Below, in pieces: positions 1 through 6,662 of a stretch of 64,000 nt of DNA; the stretch's first letter is position 1, and each line of letters begins with the position of its first letter. The notes below the pieces were generated by a model. The model was not told the origin of the DNA. It did not search any database and worked only from the letters and a program-made list of their open reading frames with translations. A program made the position numbers and the translations under genes. Origin of the DNA: Kitasatospora terrestris (GTDB lineage Bacteria > Actinomycetota > Actinomycetes > Streptomycetales > Streptomycetaceae); NCBI RefSeq assembly GCF_039542905.1, contig NZ_BAABIS010000001.1, positions 5,146,001-5,210,000 on the forward strand. Direction: 5' to 3'.

Positions 1-521
1 ACCTTGCGGGTGATCGGGTGGCGCAGCAGGTAGCGGGACTGCACGGTGCGCAGGCCGAAGTACTCGAAGCGGTCGTCGCCCTGCTGGTCGATCAGCGCGT
101 CGAAGGCGTCCGCGTGCTTCGCGACGAAGGCCGCGGTGACGTCGCCGATCAGGCCCTCGGCGTGGCCGACGGCGATCGAGGCGGCGAAGGAGACGGCGCC
201 CTGGGAGACCGCCTCGTCCTGGATCTCCAGGGCGAGCAGGCGGGCCGCGAGCTTCGAGTACTGCGGGTCCTCGGCGATCATCGACGCGGCGGCCTCCACG
301 GCCAGCCCGCGCAGCTCGGCGAAGTCCGAACCGGCGTGGCGGCCGCGCAGCGCGGCGGCGGCGACGTGGCCGGGGTCCACCTGGGGGAGGTCGGTGCTGC
401 GGTCGGTGAGCAGCCGAAGCAGTTCTGCCCCGGGGTCGGTGAAGGCGATGGGGGCACCTCCCGGCCCAAGGCTGGGGGAGGATCCCTGGGCGGGCAGGGT
501 GACTGAGGCAGCGACGGTCAA
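1..521 (-). CDS. nrdA: Ribonucleoside-diphosphate reductase alpha subunit, class Ia (5' part only)
   Basis: Catalytic large subunit of the oxygen-dependent ribonucleotide reductase, which makes deoxyribonucleotides for DNA synthesis. Only the first 173 codons lie in the window and the rest runs off the left edge. The visible part has the N-terminal helical region with the conserved stretch ending in FGLRTVQSRYLLRHP, typical of actinobacterial NrdA. I chose the TTG at 521 because an AGGAG lies 10 bases upstream (532-536) and no better start is in frame. The long leader (522-860) carries a cobalamin riboswitch and two NrdR boxes. In S. coelicolor this arrangement is known to turn off the class Ia enzyme when vitamin B12 is available for the class II enzyme. 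The nrdB partner should lie just outside the window. Class and subunit are assigned by sequence similarity from memory. Confidence 0.82.
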   Translation of the reverse strand, partial: MTVAASVTLPAQGSSPSLGPGGAPIAFTDPGAELLRLLTDRSTDLPQVDPGHVAAAALRGRHAGSDFAELRGLAVEAAASMIAEDPQYSKLAARLLALEIQDEAVSQGAVSFAASIAVGHAEGLIGDVTAAFVAKHADAFDALIDQQGDDRFEYFGLRTVQSRYLLRHPITRK

Positions 522-689
522 GGCGCACTCTCTCCTGTGGCGGCAGCGGACGGTACGAACCCGGACGCGCGCACAGGCAGGGGAGGAGGGCACGCCGAAA
601 CGCTTCAAGCGCGCGAAGATCCACCCCCGGCCCGCCCACGAGGCCCGGACGGCACAGCTGTGCACCGAGGCGTCTGCGGGGAAGCCGTG

Positions 690-800
690 TGCACACCGTC
701 GGCAGGTCCTCGGACTGTGCGGGCCGGGGTACGCCGAGCCCGCTCACCGTTGCGGGGCAGTCCCGGACTCGCACCGGGTTCCCCTGCGTTCGACAGCGAG
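690..800 (-). promoter_or_regulatory. Cobalamin (B12) riboswitch
   Basis: On the minus strand the leader of nrdA contains the cobalamin riboswitch core: a GGGAACCCGGTGCGAGTCC segment, then CTGCCCCGCAACGGTGAGC (about 748-786), and further on the 3' element AGTCCGAGGACCTGCC (about 697-712). These are the B12 box and the flanking conserved joining regions of the family. The remaining 170 bases to the start codon would be the expression platform. The expected effect is reduced nrdA expression when adenosylcobalamin binds. Exact 5' and 3' ends are approximate. Confidence 0.93.
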
Positions 801-805
801 AGTGA

Positions 806-854
806 GCATACATGTAGTGGCGCGGGGAGCTGGAAGCCCCAGATGTAGTGTCGG
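806..854 (-). promoter_or_regulatory. Pair of NrdR boxes overlapping the nrdA promoter
   Basis: Two similar elements, read on the minus strand as CACTACATGTATGC (within 806-821) and ACACTACATCTGG (within 839-854), repeat with a 31-base spacing, about three helical turns. This is the usual architecture of paired NrdR boxes upstream of ribonucleotide reductase genes. The proximal box covers a minus-strand TATGCT (805-810) that fits a -10 hexamer, so NrdR binding would block initiation. Transcription would then begin just upstream of the riboswitch. Confidence 0.75.
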
Positions 855-908
855 CGTGTCGTGTCCGTGCGGTGTCCGTGCGGTCGCGCGGAGCCACCCT
901 ACGACCCG

Positions 909-1403
909 TCAGAAGGCCAACGCGTACACCAGGAGGTCGATTCCGGGCCGCGGCTCCCAGTCCCGGGAAGGGGTCCGGACGAAGCCCAGGCGCTCGTACA
1001 GGCGGTGCGCGGCGGTCATCGCGGGCCGGGTGGAGAACGCCATCCCGGCCAGCCCCAGCTCGCGGCTGCGGTCCATCGCCGCCCGCACCAGCGCCTCGCC
1101 GACCCCGCGCCCGCGGGCGGCCGCGCCGACCGCGAGCATCCGGATCTCGCCCTCCTCGGGTCGGGCGATGTCGGCCCACTCGGTGCCGCCGACCGCGAAG
1201 GTCACGCAGCCGAGCACTCTCCCGTCCGCGGCGTCGACCGCGACGAGGAGCTCGGCCTCCGCGCTGCGCCGGACGGTGTCGCGCAGGAGCCGGACGTAGT
1301 CGCCGTCCGCAGGGGTGTGGCCGTCGCCGACGAACGCCTCGACGGTGACGTCACCCGCGGCGACGAGGTCCTCGGGGCGGGCGCGGCGGATGACGGTGTC
1401 CAT
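909..1403 (-). CDS. GNAT family N-acetyltransferase
   Basis: A 164-residue acetyltransferase of the GNAT fold, probably cytoplasmic and acetyl-CoA dependent. The central beta-strand with EIRMLAV is followed by the acetyl-CoA pyrophosphate loop AARGRGVGEALV (about residues 104-115), and the C-terminal YERLGFVRTPSRDWEP motif is typical of the small GNATs. The substrate cannot be told from the sequence. The gene is single and reads toward nrdA, with the riboswitch leader between. The ATG at 1403 is chosen because the coding bias and homology begin there, although a second reading frame upstream (1202-1585) overlaps the beginning. Confidence 0.85.
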   Translation of the reverse strand: MDTVIRRARPEDLVAAGDVTVEAFVGDGHTPADGDYVRLLRDTVRRSAEAELLVAVDAADGRVLGCVTFAVGGTEWADIARPEEGEIRMLAVGAAARGRGVGEALVRAAMDRSRELGLAGMAFSTRPAMTAAHRLYERLGFVRTPSRDWEPRPGIDLLVYALAF

Positions 1404-1585
1404 CCGGACAGTCTGCCGGAAGGGCCGTGCAGCCGGTCGGGGAGGGCCGGGTCCACCGGGTAGCCGCCCGGGCGGTGCCAGTTGTCCCGGCCGTGCCGGC
1501 CGGTGCGCTCCAGGTCGCGGCCGACCAGGGCGCCGAGCAGTCCGAAGGTGCCGATGATGCCCATCAGGGCGAGCGCTGAGGTCAT
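1202..1585 (-). CDS. Candidate small membrane-anchored ORF overlapping the acetyltransferase start
   Basis: An ATG at 1585 with a GGGAG-like ribosome site opens a frame of 127 codons. Its first 55 or so codons have strong third-position GC and encode a hydrophobic N-terminal segment (ALALMGIIGTFGLLGALVG) followed by a polar tail. From about 1420 downward the codon quality drops, and the frame runs on inside the acetyltransferase gene with no stop until 1202. This looks like a genuine small gene whose true end is obscured, perhaps by a lost stop or a frameshift, rather than a 127-residue protein. I do not recognise a family. Confidence 0.3.
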   Translation of the reverse strand: MTSALALMGIIGTFGLLGALVGRDLERTGRHGRDNWHRPGGYPVDPALPDRLHGPSGRLSGWTPSSAAPAPRTSSPRVTSPSRRSSATATPLRTATTSGSCATPSGAARRPSSSSRSTPRTGECSAA

Positions 1586-1673
1586 GCCCCCCACTCTCCC
1601 GGGGTGCCGACCGCCCCACGAGTGGCAGAAACGCACACTTGCCGAAAGATCCTGCCAGCGGCATCCTGGAGCC

Positions 1674-2621
1674 ATGCTGAAGAACGTCGTCGCCGTGGTC
1701 CTGGAAGAGGTCCACCCCTTCGAACTCGGGGTCGCCTGCGAGGTCTTCGGCCTCGACCGCGGCGAGGAGGGCCTGCCGGTCTACGACTTCGCCCTGGTCG
1801 GCGACCGGCCCGGCCCGATGCGCACCCACGCGGGCTTCACCGTCGACGTCCCGCACGGCCCCGAGCGGATCGCGCAGGCCGACCTGGTCGTCGCCACCGC
1901 CACCGGGGTCCGCGACAGCTACCCGGAGCCGCTGCTGGAGGCGCTGCGCGCGGCCCACGACCGCGGCGCGTACCTGCTCTCCATCTGCAGCGGCAGCTTC
2001 CTGCTCGGCGCCGCCGGGCTGCTGGACGGCCGGCGCTCCACCACCCACTGGAAGCACGCCGAGACCATGGCCCGGCGCTTCCCGCTCACCACCGTCGAGC
2101 CCGACGTGCTCTACGTCGACGACGACCCGGTGATCACCTCCGCCGGCACGGCCGCCGGGATCGACGCCTGCCTGCACCTGGTCCGCAAGGTGCAGGGCGC
2201 CGAGGTCGCCCGCGGCATCGCCCGGCGGATGGTGGTCGCCCCGCACCGGGACGGCGGCCAGGCCCAGTTCATCAACCGGCCGCTGCCCGAGGCGGACGGC
2301 GAGTCGCTCGGCCCGGTGCTCGAATGGATGCGGCAGCACCTCGACGAGGAGACCACCGTCGACCGGCTGGCCGCCCTCGCCCACATGTCGCCGCGCACCT
2401 TCGCCCGCCGCTTCCAGCAGGAGACCGGCACCACCCCGCACCGCTGGCTCACCGGGCAGCGCATCCTGCACGCCCAGCGGCTGCTGGAGTCCACCGCCGA
2501 GCCGATCGACGCGATCGCCTCCCGCAGCGGCTTCGGCAACGCCGCCACGCTCCGCCACCACTTCGGCCGCCGCCTCGGCACCACCCCGCAGGCGTACCGG
2601 AGGGCCTTCGCGGGCGCCTGA
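1674..2621 (+). CDS. GlxA-type AraC family transcriptional regulator
   Basis: A 315-residue regulator with an N-terminal DJ-1/PfpI-like domain (about residues 1-170) and a C-terminal AraC double helix-turn-helix (about 210-310). The N-terminal domain keeps the nucleophile-elbow cysteine in SICSGSFLLGAAGLL, as is usual in GlxA-like proteins, which are thought to sense small molecules rather than to be proteases. The second helix-turn-helix ends in the characteristic FGRRLGTTPQAYRRAF. The gene is transcribed away from the GNAT gene and convergently with the histidine phosphatase, ending only 4 bases from it. The ligand and targets are not visible. Confidence 0.88.
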   Translation: MLKNVVAVVLEEVHPFELGVACEVFGLDRGEEGLPVYDFALVGDRPGPMRTHAGFTVDVPHGPERIAQADLVVATATGVRDSYPEPLLEALRAAHDRGAYLLSICSGSFLLGAAGLLDGRRSTTHWKHAETMARRFPLTTVEPDVLYVDDDPVITSAGTAAGIDACLHLVRKVQGAEVARGIARRMVVAPHRDGGQAQFINRPLPEADGESLGPVLEWMRQHLDEETTVDRLAALAHMSPRTFARRFQQETGTTPHRWLTGQRILHAQRLLESTAEPIDAIASRSGFGNAATLRHHFGRRLGTTPQAYRRAFAGA

Positions 2622-2625
2622 GCGC

Positions 2626-3366
2626 TCAGAGGTGGTCGGTGCCGTTCCAGCCGTCGGGGAGGAGGCGGCCGGCCTGCGGGCGCCAGAGGCTGGTGGAGCA
2701 GTTGGCGACCGGCGGCAGGGCCAGCAGGTCGGGCTCGGAGAGGCGGTCGAGGACGTGCCGCAGCATCAGCACGGTGCAGTCGTGCGCGACCAGCAGGACC
2801 GGCCGGCCGGCCTCCTCCTCGCAGACGTCCCGCAGCACGCTGCGCACCCTCAGCGCCACGTCCAGCCAGGACTCCCCGCCCGGCGGCCGGTAGTACAGCT
2901 CGCCCATCTTGCGGCGCCGGGCCGCCTCCGCCGGGTGCTCCTTCTCGATCGCCGCCTTGGTCAGCATCTCCAGCACCCCGAGCTCCCGGTCGCGCAGCCG
3001 CTCGTCGTAGCGGACCGGCAGCGCCACCGGCACCGCGCCGAGCCCGGAGGCCTGGGCGAGCGCGATCCGGGCGGTCTCGGCGGTGCGCACGTACGGGGAG
3101 CACCAGACCGAGCGCGGCCGGTCGGCCGGCGGCAGGGCGGCCCACCAGCGGCCGAGCGCCTGGGCCTGGGCCTGGCCGTGCATCGAGAGCGGGATGTCGG
3201 CGTCTCTGCTCCCGATCGGGACGGTCAGGGCGCCGGACGCGTCCGCGTTCCGGAACTCGACGTTGGCCACGGACTCGCCGTGCCTGGTGGCGATGAGCAC
3301 CGAGGGCAGCAGGGCGCCGCCCTGGTGCGTGCGGTGCCCGTTGGAGATGGTGGTGACGTCTGCCAT
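2626..3366 (-). CDS. Histidine phosphatase superfamily protein
   Basis: A 246-residue member of the branch-1 histidine phosphatase (phosphoglycerate mutase-like) superfamily. The phosphoacceptor motif is ATRHGESVAN, the second catalytic arginine region is SPYVRTAETA, and the distal histidine is in VLLVAHDCTVLMLR. An LGVLE element precedes a PPGGESW segment, as in broad-specificity phosphatases. It probably removes phosphate from a small metabolite in the cytoplasm, and the substrate is unknown. It has its own promoter region behind the terminator of the upstream transporter operon. Confidence 0.86.
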   Translation of the reverse strand: MADVTTISNGHRTHQGGALLPSVLIATRHGESVANVEFRNADASGALTVPIGSRDADIPLSMHGQAQAQALGRWWAALPPADRPRSVWCSPYVRTAETARIALAQASGLGAVPVALPVRYDERLRDRELGVLEMLTKAAIEKEHPAEAARRRKMGELYYRPPGGESWLDVALRVRSVLRDVCEEEAGRPVLLVAHDCTVLMLRHVLDRLSEPDLLALPPVANCSTSLWRPQAGRLLPDGWNGTDHL

Positions 3367-3397
3367 GGCCGCGACTCCCCGTTCTCGTCATAACAAA

Positions 3398-3443
3398 TGA
3401 TCGCGCCGTCACTCCAGTGTTGACCGGAGTGACGGCGCGATCA
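3398..3443 (-). terminator. Perfect 18-bp inverted repeat terminator of the mctP operon
   Basis: Arms 3398-3415 and 3426-3443 are perfect reverse complements around a 10-base loop. The element lies just downstream of the transporter stop codon and upstream of the phosphatase. There is no T-run, as is common for streptomycete hairpin terminators. Confidence 0.85.
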
Positions 3444-3480
3444 CAGGGCGCACGGCGCTCGGCCGCGCGCCCCGGGTGAC

Positions 3481-5103
3481 TCAGTGCGCCGCAGCGGGCT
3501 GCGGAGCGTCCTTCAGGGCCTCGTCGCCGGCGTCCGCGCTGTAGTCCGCGGTGGCGGTCTCGTCGAGCCCCTCGGGGGCCTTCACGGCCTTCAGCACCAG
3601 CGTCAGCGCGACGGCCACCAGCACGTTGAGCACGAAGGCGGTCAGGCCGATGTAGCCGATCTGCCCGATCACCGGGATCTCGGCCGAGTTGCCGCCGAAG
3701 TGCTTGGTGGCCGGCGAGGAGATCCCGTACGCCTTCCAGGTGCCGTACGCCATGCCGACCGCCCAGCCGGCCAGCAGCGCCCAGCGGTGGAACCACCGGG
3801 TGAACAGGCCCGCCACGATGGAGACCGCGGTCTGCAGGATCCACAGGCCGCCCAGCAGCTGCAGGTTGATCGCGGCCTGCTTGTCCATCAGCAGCACGAA
3901 GACCAGCGCGCCGACCTTCACCAGCAGCGAGGCGACCTTGGCCACCTTGGTCTCGTCCGCCGGGGTGGCCGCCGGGTTCAGGAACTCCTTGTACACGTTG
4001 CGGGTGAACAGGTTGGCCGCCGCGATCGACATGATCGCGGCCGGCACCAGCGCGCCGATGCCGATCGCCGCGAACGCCACACCGGTGAACCAGTCCGGGA
4101 ACATGTTCTCGAACAGCTGCGGCACCGCCAGCTGGTTGTTGTAGCCCTTCACGCCCTTGCCCACGCCCGCCGCGATCGCCATGAAGCCCAGCAGCGCCAG
4201 CAGGCCCAGCATCAGCGAGTACGCCGGCATGATCGCCATGTTGCGGCGCACCGTGTTGCGCGACTTCGACGCCAGCACGCCGGTCACCGAGTGCGGGTAC
4301 ATGAACAGCGCCAGCGCCGAACCGAACGCCAGCGTCGCGTACGTCCAGTGCGCCTTCTCGCCGAGGATCAGCGAGCCGATCGGCTTGCCGGTCGCCGGGT
4401 TCACCGTGGAGAACTTCTGCGCCGCCGAGTCGAAGACGTGGCCGTAGCCGCCCAGCCGCATCGGGATGTAGATCACCGCGACGATGATCACCACGTAGAT
4501 CAGGGTGTCCTTGACGAACGCGATCAGCGCCGGCGCCCGCAGGCCCGAGGAGTACGTGTACGCCGCCAGCACGCCGAACGCCAGGAACAGCGGCAGGTCC
4601 TTCATGAACCAGTTGCCGCTGCCGCCCACGCCCAGCACGTCCAGCACCGCCTGGATGCCGACCAGCTGCAGCGCGATGTACGGCATCGTCGCCAGGATCC
4701 CGGTCAGCGCCACCACCAGGGACAGCGCCTTCGAGCCGTACCGGCCCCGGACGAAGTCCGCCGGGGTCACGTACCCGTGCACCCGGGAGACCGACCACAG
4801 CCGCGGCAGGAACAGGAAGACCAGCGGGTAGGCGATGATCGTGTACGGCACCGCGAAGAAGCCCGCCGCGCCCGTCGCGTAGATCGCCGCCGGGACGGCG
4901 ATGAACGTGTACGCGGTGTACAGGTCGCCGCCGAGCAGGAACCAGGTGATCCAGGTGCCGAAGCTGCGGCCGCCCAGACCCCACTCGTCCAGGTGCAGGG
5001 CGTCGTCCGCCCTGCGCCAGCGCGAGGCCAGGAAGCCCATCACGGTGACCAGGACGAAGAAGAGCAGGAAGACGGTCAGTGCGACCCAGTTGACGTCCTT
5101 CAC
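3481..5103 (-). CDS. mctP: MctP-type monocarboxylate/sodium:solute symporter
   Basis: A 540-residue polytopic membrane protein of the sodium:solute symporter family, with about 13 hydrophobic segments. The order and signatures (an early WGLGGRSFGTWITWFLLGGD, a central SGLRAPALIAFVKD and a later GIGALVPAAIMSIAAANLFTRN) match the MctP branch, known in rhizobia to carry lactate, pyruvate and other monocarboxylates. The C-terminal tail is acidic and cytoplasmic. The start overlaps the DUF3311 stop by 4 bases, so the two are translationally coupled. This pairing is usual for actinobacterial MctP homologues. Substrate is inferred from the family. Confidence 0.85.
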   Translation of the reverse strand: MKDVNWVALTVFLLFFVLVTVMGFLASRWRRADDALHLDEWGLGGRSFGTWITWFLLGGDLYTAYTFIAVPAAIYATGAAGFFAVPYTIIAYPLVFLFLPRLWSVSRVHGYVTPADFVRGRYGSKALSLVVALTGILATMPYIALQLVGIQAVLDVLGVGGSGNWFMKDLPLFLAFGVLAAYTYSSGLRAPALIAFVKDTLIYVVIIVAVIYIPMRLGGYGHVFDSAAQKFSTVNPATGKPIGSLILGEKAHWTYATLAFGSALALFMYPHSVTGVLASKSRNTVRRNMAIMPAYSLMLGLLALLGFMAIAAGVGKGVKGYNNQLAVPQLFENMFPDWFTGVAFAAIGIGALVPAAIMSIAAANLFTRNVYKEFLNPAATPADETKVAKVASLLVKVGALVFVLLMDKQAAINLQLLGGLWILQTAVSIVAGLFTRWFHRWALLAGWAVGMAYGTWKAYGISSPATKHFGGNSAEIPVIGQIGYIGLTAFVLNVLVAVALTLVLKAVKAPEGLDETATADYSADAGDEALKDAPQPAAAH

Positions 5104-5357
5104 AGCGCGTCACCCCCGCGGGCGGCCTTGCGGGCCTTCTCGTCGCGGTTGATCAGCAGGTACGCACCGACCGTGAACACCGCCGAGACCGGCACCCACG
5201 CCAGCTGGTACCAGTAGAAGAACGGCATCCCGCCGAGCTCCGGGTCGGCCTTGCTGTACGACGCGACCCAGAGCATGGCGACGATCGGCACGGCCAGGCA
5301 CAGCCCGGCCAGGACCCGGGCGGGTGTGACCGCCGGGAGGTTCGTTTCTGACGACAT
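5100..5357 (-). CDS. DUF3311 small membrane protein, symporter partner
   Basis: An 85-residue protein with two transmembrane segments (about residues 12-32 and 46-68) separated by a short loop, ending in a basic tail (NRDEKARKAARGG). This is the DUF3311 pattern, a family nearly always encoded next to MctP-type symporters and thought to be an accessory subunit. It is the first gene of the two-gene operon, and its stop overlaps the mctP start. Confidence 0.85.
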   Translation of the reverse strand: MSSETNLPAVTPARVLAGLCLAVPIVAMLWVASYSKADPELGGMPFFYWYQLAWVPVSAVFTVGAYLLINRDEKARKAARGGDAL

Positions 5358-5401
5358 GTAAGCGGCTCCGGCTGAAGTGGTCTCACCTCGTCGGCGCCGC
5401 A

Positions 5402-5487
5402 GCGCACATCACTGTGCGCCCGCCGAGCAGCACCTCTGGTGATCGGAAGTCAGCCGGAATTTAGAGCACGAAGTGACGCGTGTCACT
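5402..5487. promoter_or_regulatory. Two palindromes upstream of the DUF3311-mctP operon
   Basis: GCGCAC-N6-GTGCGC (5402-5419) and AGTGAC-N4-GTCACT (5472-5487) lie 45 and 115 bases ahead of the operon start. Both have perfect 6-base arms and sit where operators would be expected. The regulator is unknown. Confidence 0.45.
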
Positions 5488-5544
5488 ACGTTCCACCGAA
5501 GTTCCCGAATATCGGACCCACTTCGGCACCTTCGAGTGACCACT

Positions 5545-5795
5545 CGGGCCGGGCCGGAGGCCTGCTCGGGGTGCTGGAGGCGGGTGATGCTGCGTGCTTC
5601 CGCCGGGGAGGGAGAGGGGGGAGGTCTTGCTTCCTCGTCCTCCCCGGAGGGGGAGCAGGCCGGGCCGGAGGCCTGTTCCGGGCGCTGCAGGCGGGTGATG
5701 CTGCGTGCTCCCGCCGGGGAGGGAGAGGTTCTTGCCGGAGGGGGAGCAGGCCGGGCCGGAGGCCTATTCCGGGCGTTGCAGGCGGGTGATGAACT
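5545..5795. repeat. Three imperfect direct repeats derived from the 3' end of dasR
   Basis: The segment GGGCCGGAGGCCT followed by CGGG..CTG.AGGCGGGTGATG occurs at 5551, 5662 and 5753, with steps of 111 and 91 bases. The rightmost copy contains the real dasR stop codon (5764-5766). In the two left copies the same last codons can be read (ITRLQ-H/R-PE) but TAG has become CAG. Each of these copies is followed by GCGTGCT-CCCGCCGGGGAGGGAGAGG. This is a tandem amplification of the gene end, not a mobile element. Confidence 0.85.
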
Positions 5796-6549
5796 TGTAG
5801 CGGTCGCCGCGGTAGATCGAGCGGACCCACTCGACGGGTGCGCCCTCGGCGTCGAAGGAGTGGCGGGAGAGCTGGAGCATCGGCAGGCCCAGGTCCGAGC
5901 CGAGGAGGCCGGCCTCGCGCGGGTTGGCGAGGGTGGTCTCGATGGTCTCCTCCGCCTCGGCCACGGTGACGCCGTAGACCTCGCGCAGGGCGGTGTAGAG
6001 CGAGTTGTGCTTCAGCAGGTTGCGCCGGAGCGCGGGGAAGCGCTTGGCGGACAGGTGCGCCACCTCGATGGCCATCGGGTCGCCGTTGGCCAGGCGCAGG
6101 CGCTCGATCCGCAGGACGCGGCCGCCGGTCTTGATGTCGAGGAGCGGGGCGAGCCGGTCGTCGGCGCTGATGTAGCCGATCTCGATCAGCCGTGAGGTGG
6201 GCTCCAGGCCCTGGGCCCGCATGTCCTCGGTGTAGGAGGTGAGCTGCAGGGCCTGGGCGACCTTGGGCTTGGCGACGAAGGTGCCCTTGCCCTGGATGCG
6301 CTCCAGACGGCCTTCGACGACCAGCTCCTGCAGGGCCTGGCGGACCGTGGTGCGGGAGGTGTCGAACTGGGCGGCGAGCGCCCGCTCCGGCGGGACGGGG
6401 GTGCCGGCCGGCTGGGTCTCGGTGAGCTGCAGCAGGTGGCGCTTGAGCCCGTAGTACTTGGGGACGCGCGTGGCCGCACTCGTGGCGGGGCCCGACTGCG
6501 TCGGCACCGTGGTGTTCTCGGCGAGTGCCGATTCCCGTTCGCCACTCAT
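5764..6549 (-). CDS. dasR: DasR, GntR/HutC-type aminosugar regulator
   Basis: A 261-residue regulator: an N-terminal winged helix (about residues 28-97, with PKYYGLKRHLLQL and TTVRQALQELVVEGRLERIQ) and a C-terminal UTRA effector domain (about 100-255). The wing ends in GKGTFVAKPK and the last core motif is VEWVRSIYRGDRYKF, as in S. coelicolor DasR. That protein represses chitin and N-acetylglucosamine uptake and use and releases DNA on binding glucosamine-6-phosphate. It sits next to dasD/C/B/A, and matching operators flank dasA and neighbouring genes. I prefer the ATG at 6549 (AGGAG 11 bases upstream) over a GTG at 6561, whose ribosome site would abut the codon. The 3' end has been tandemly duplicated downstream. 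Confidence 0.92.
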   Translation of the reverse strand: MSGERESALAENTTVPTQSGPATSAATRVPKYYGLKRHLLQLTETQPAGTPVPPERALAAQFDTSRTTVRQALQELVVEGRLERIQGKGTFVAKPKVAQALQLTSYTEDMRAQGLEPTSRLIEIGYISADDRLAPLLDIKTGGRVLRIERLRLANGDPMAIEVAHLSAKRFPALRRNLLKHNSLYTALREVYGVTVAEAEETIETTLANPREAGLLGSDLGLPMLQLSRHSFDAEGAPVEWVRSIYRGDRYKFITRLQRPE

Positions 6550-6613
6550 GGCAGCTCTCACTCCTCTTAAGGCAGCCTCAAGGGCTCCTGATGTCTATGT
6601 AACAGCACATGGT

Positions 6614-6651
6614 TGCATGCGGGAGCGCCCACCGGGGAGCTCCCGCATGCA
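6614..6651 (-). terminator. Hairpin between dasD and dasR
   Basis: Perfect 13-base arms (6614-6626 and 6639-6651) with a 12-base loop lie directly after the dasD stop codon and before dasR on the same strand. It probably ends the das transport operon so that dasR is expressed separately. Confidence 0.75.
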
Positions 6652-6662
6652 CGGCGGTGTTC

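Noticed and set aside
2111..5113. A 1000-codon open frame on the minus strand across the regulator, phosphatase and transporter genes
   Set aside because: It is a shadow frame of GC-rich codons. The overlapping frames encode recognisable proteins with correct motifs, and this one is Arg/Gly/Pro-rich without any domain.
5545..5795. Treating the repeats after dasR as a CRISPR or a VNTR
   Set aside because: There are only three copies, with unequal spacing and gene-derived sequence, so tandem duplication of the dasR end explains them.
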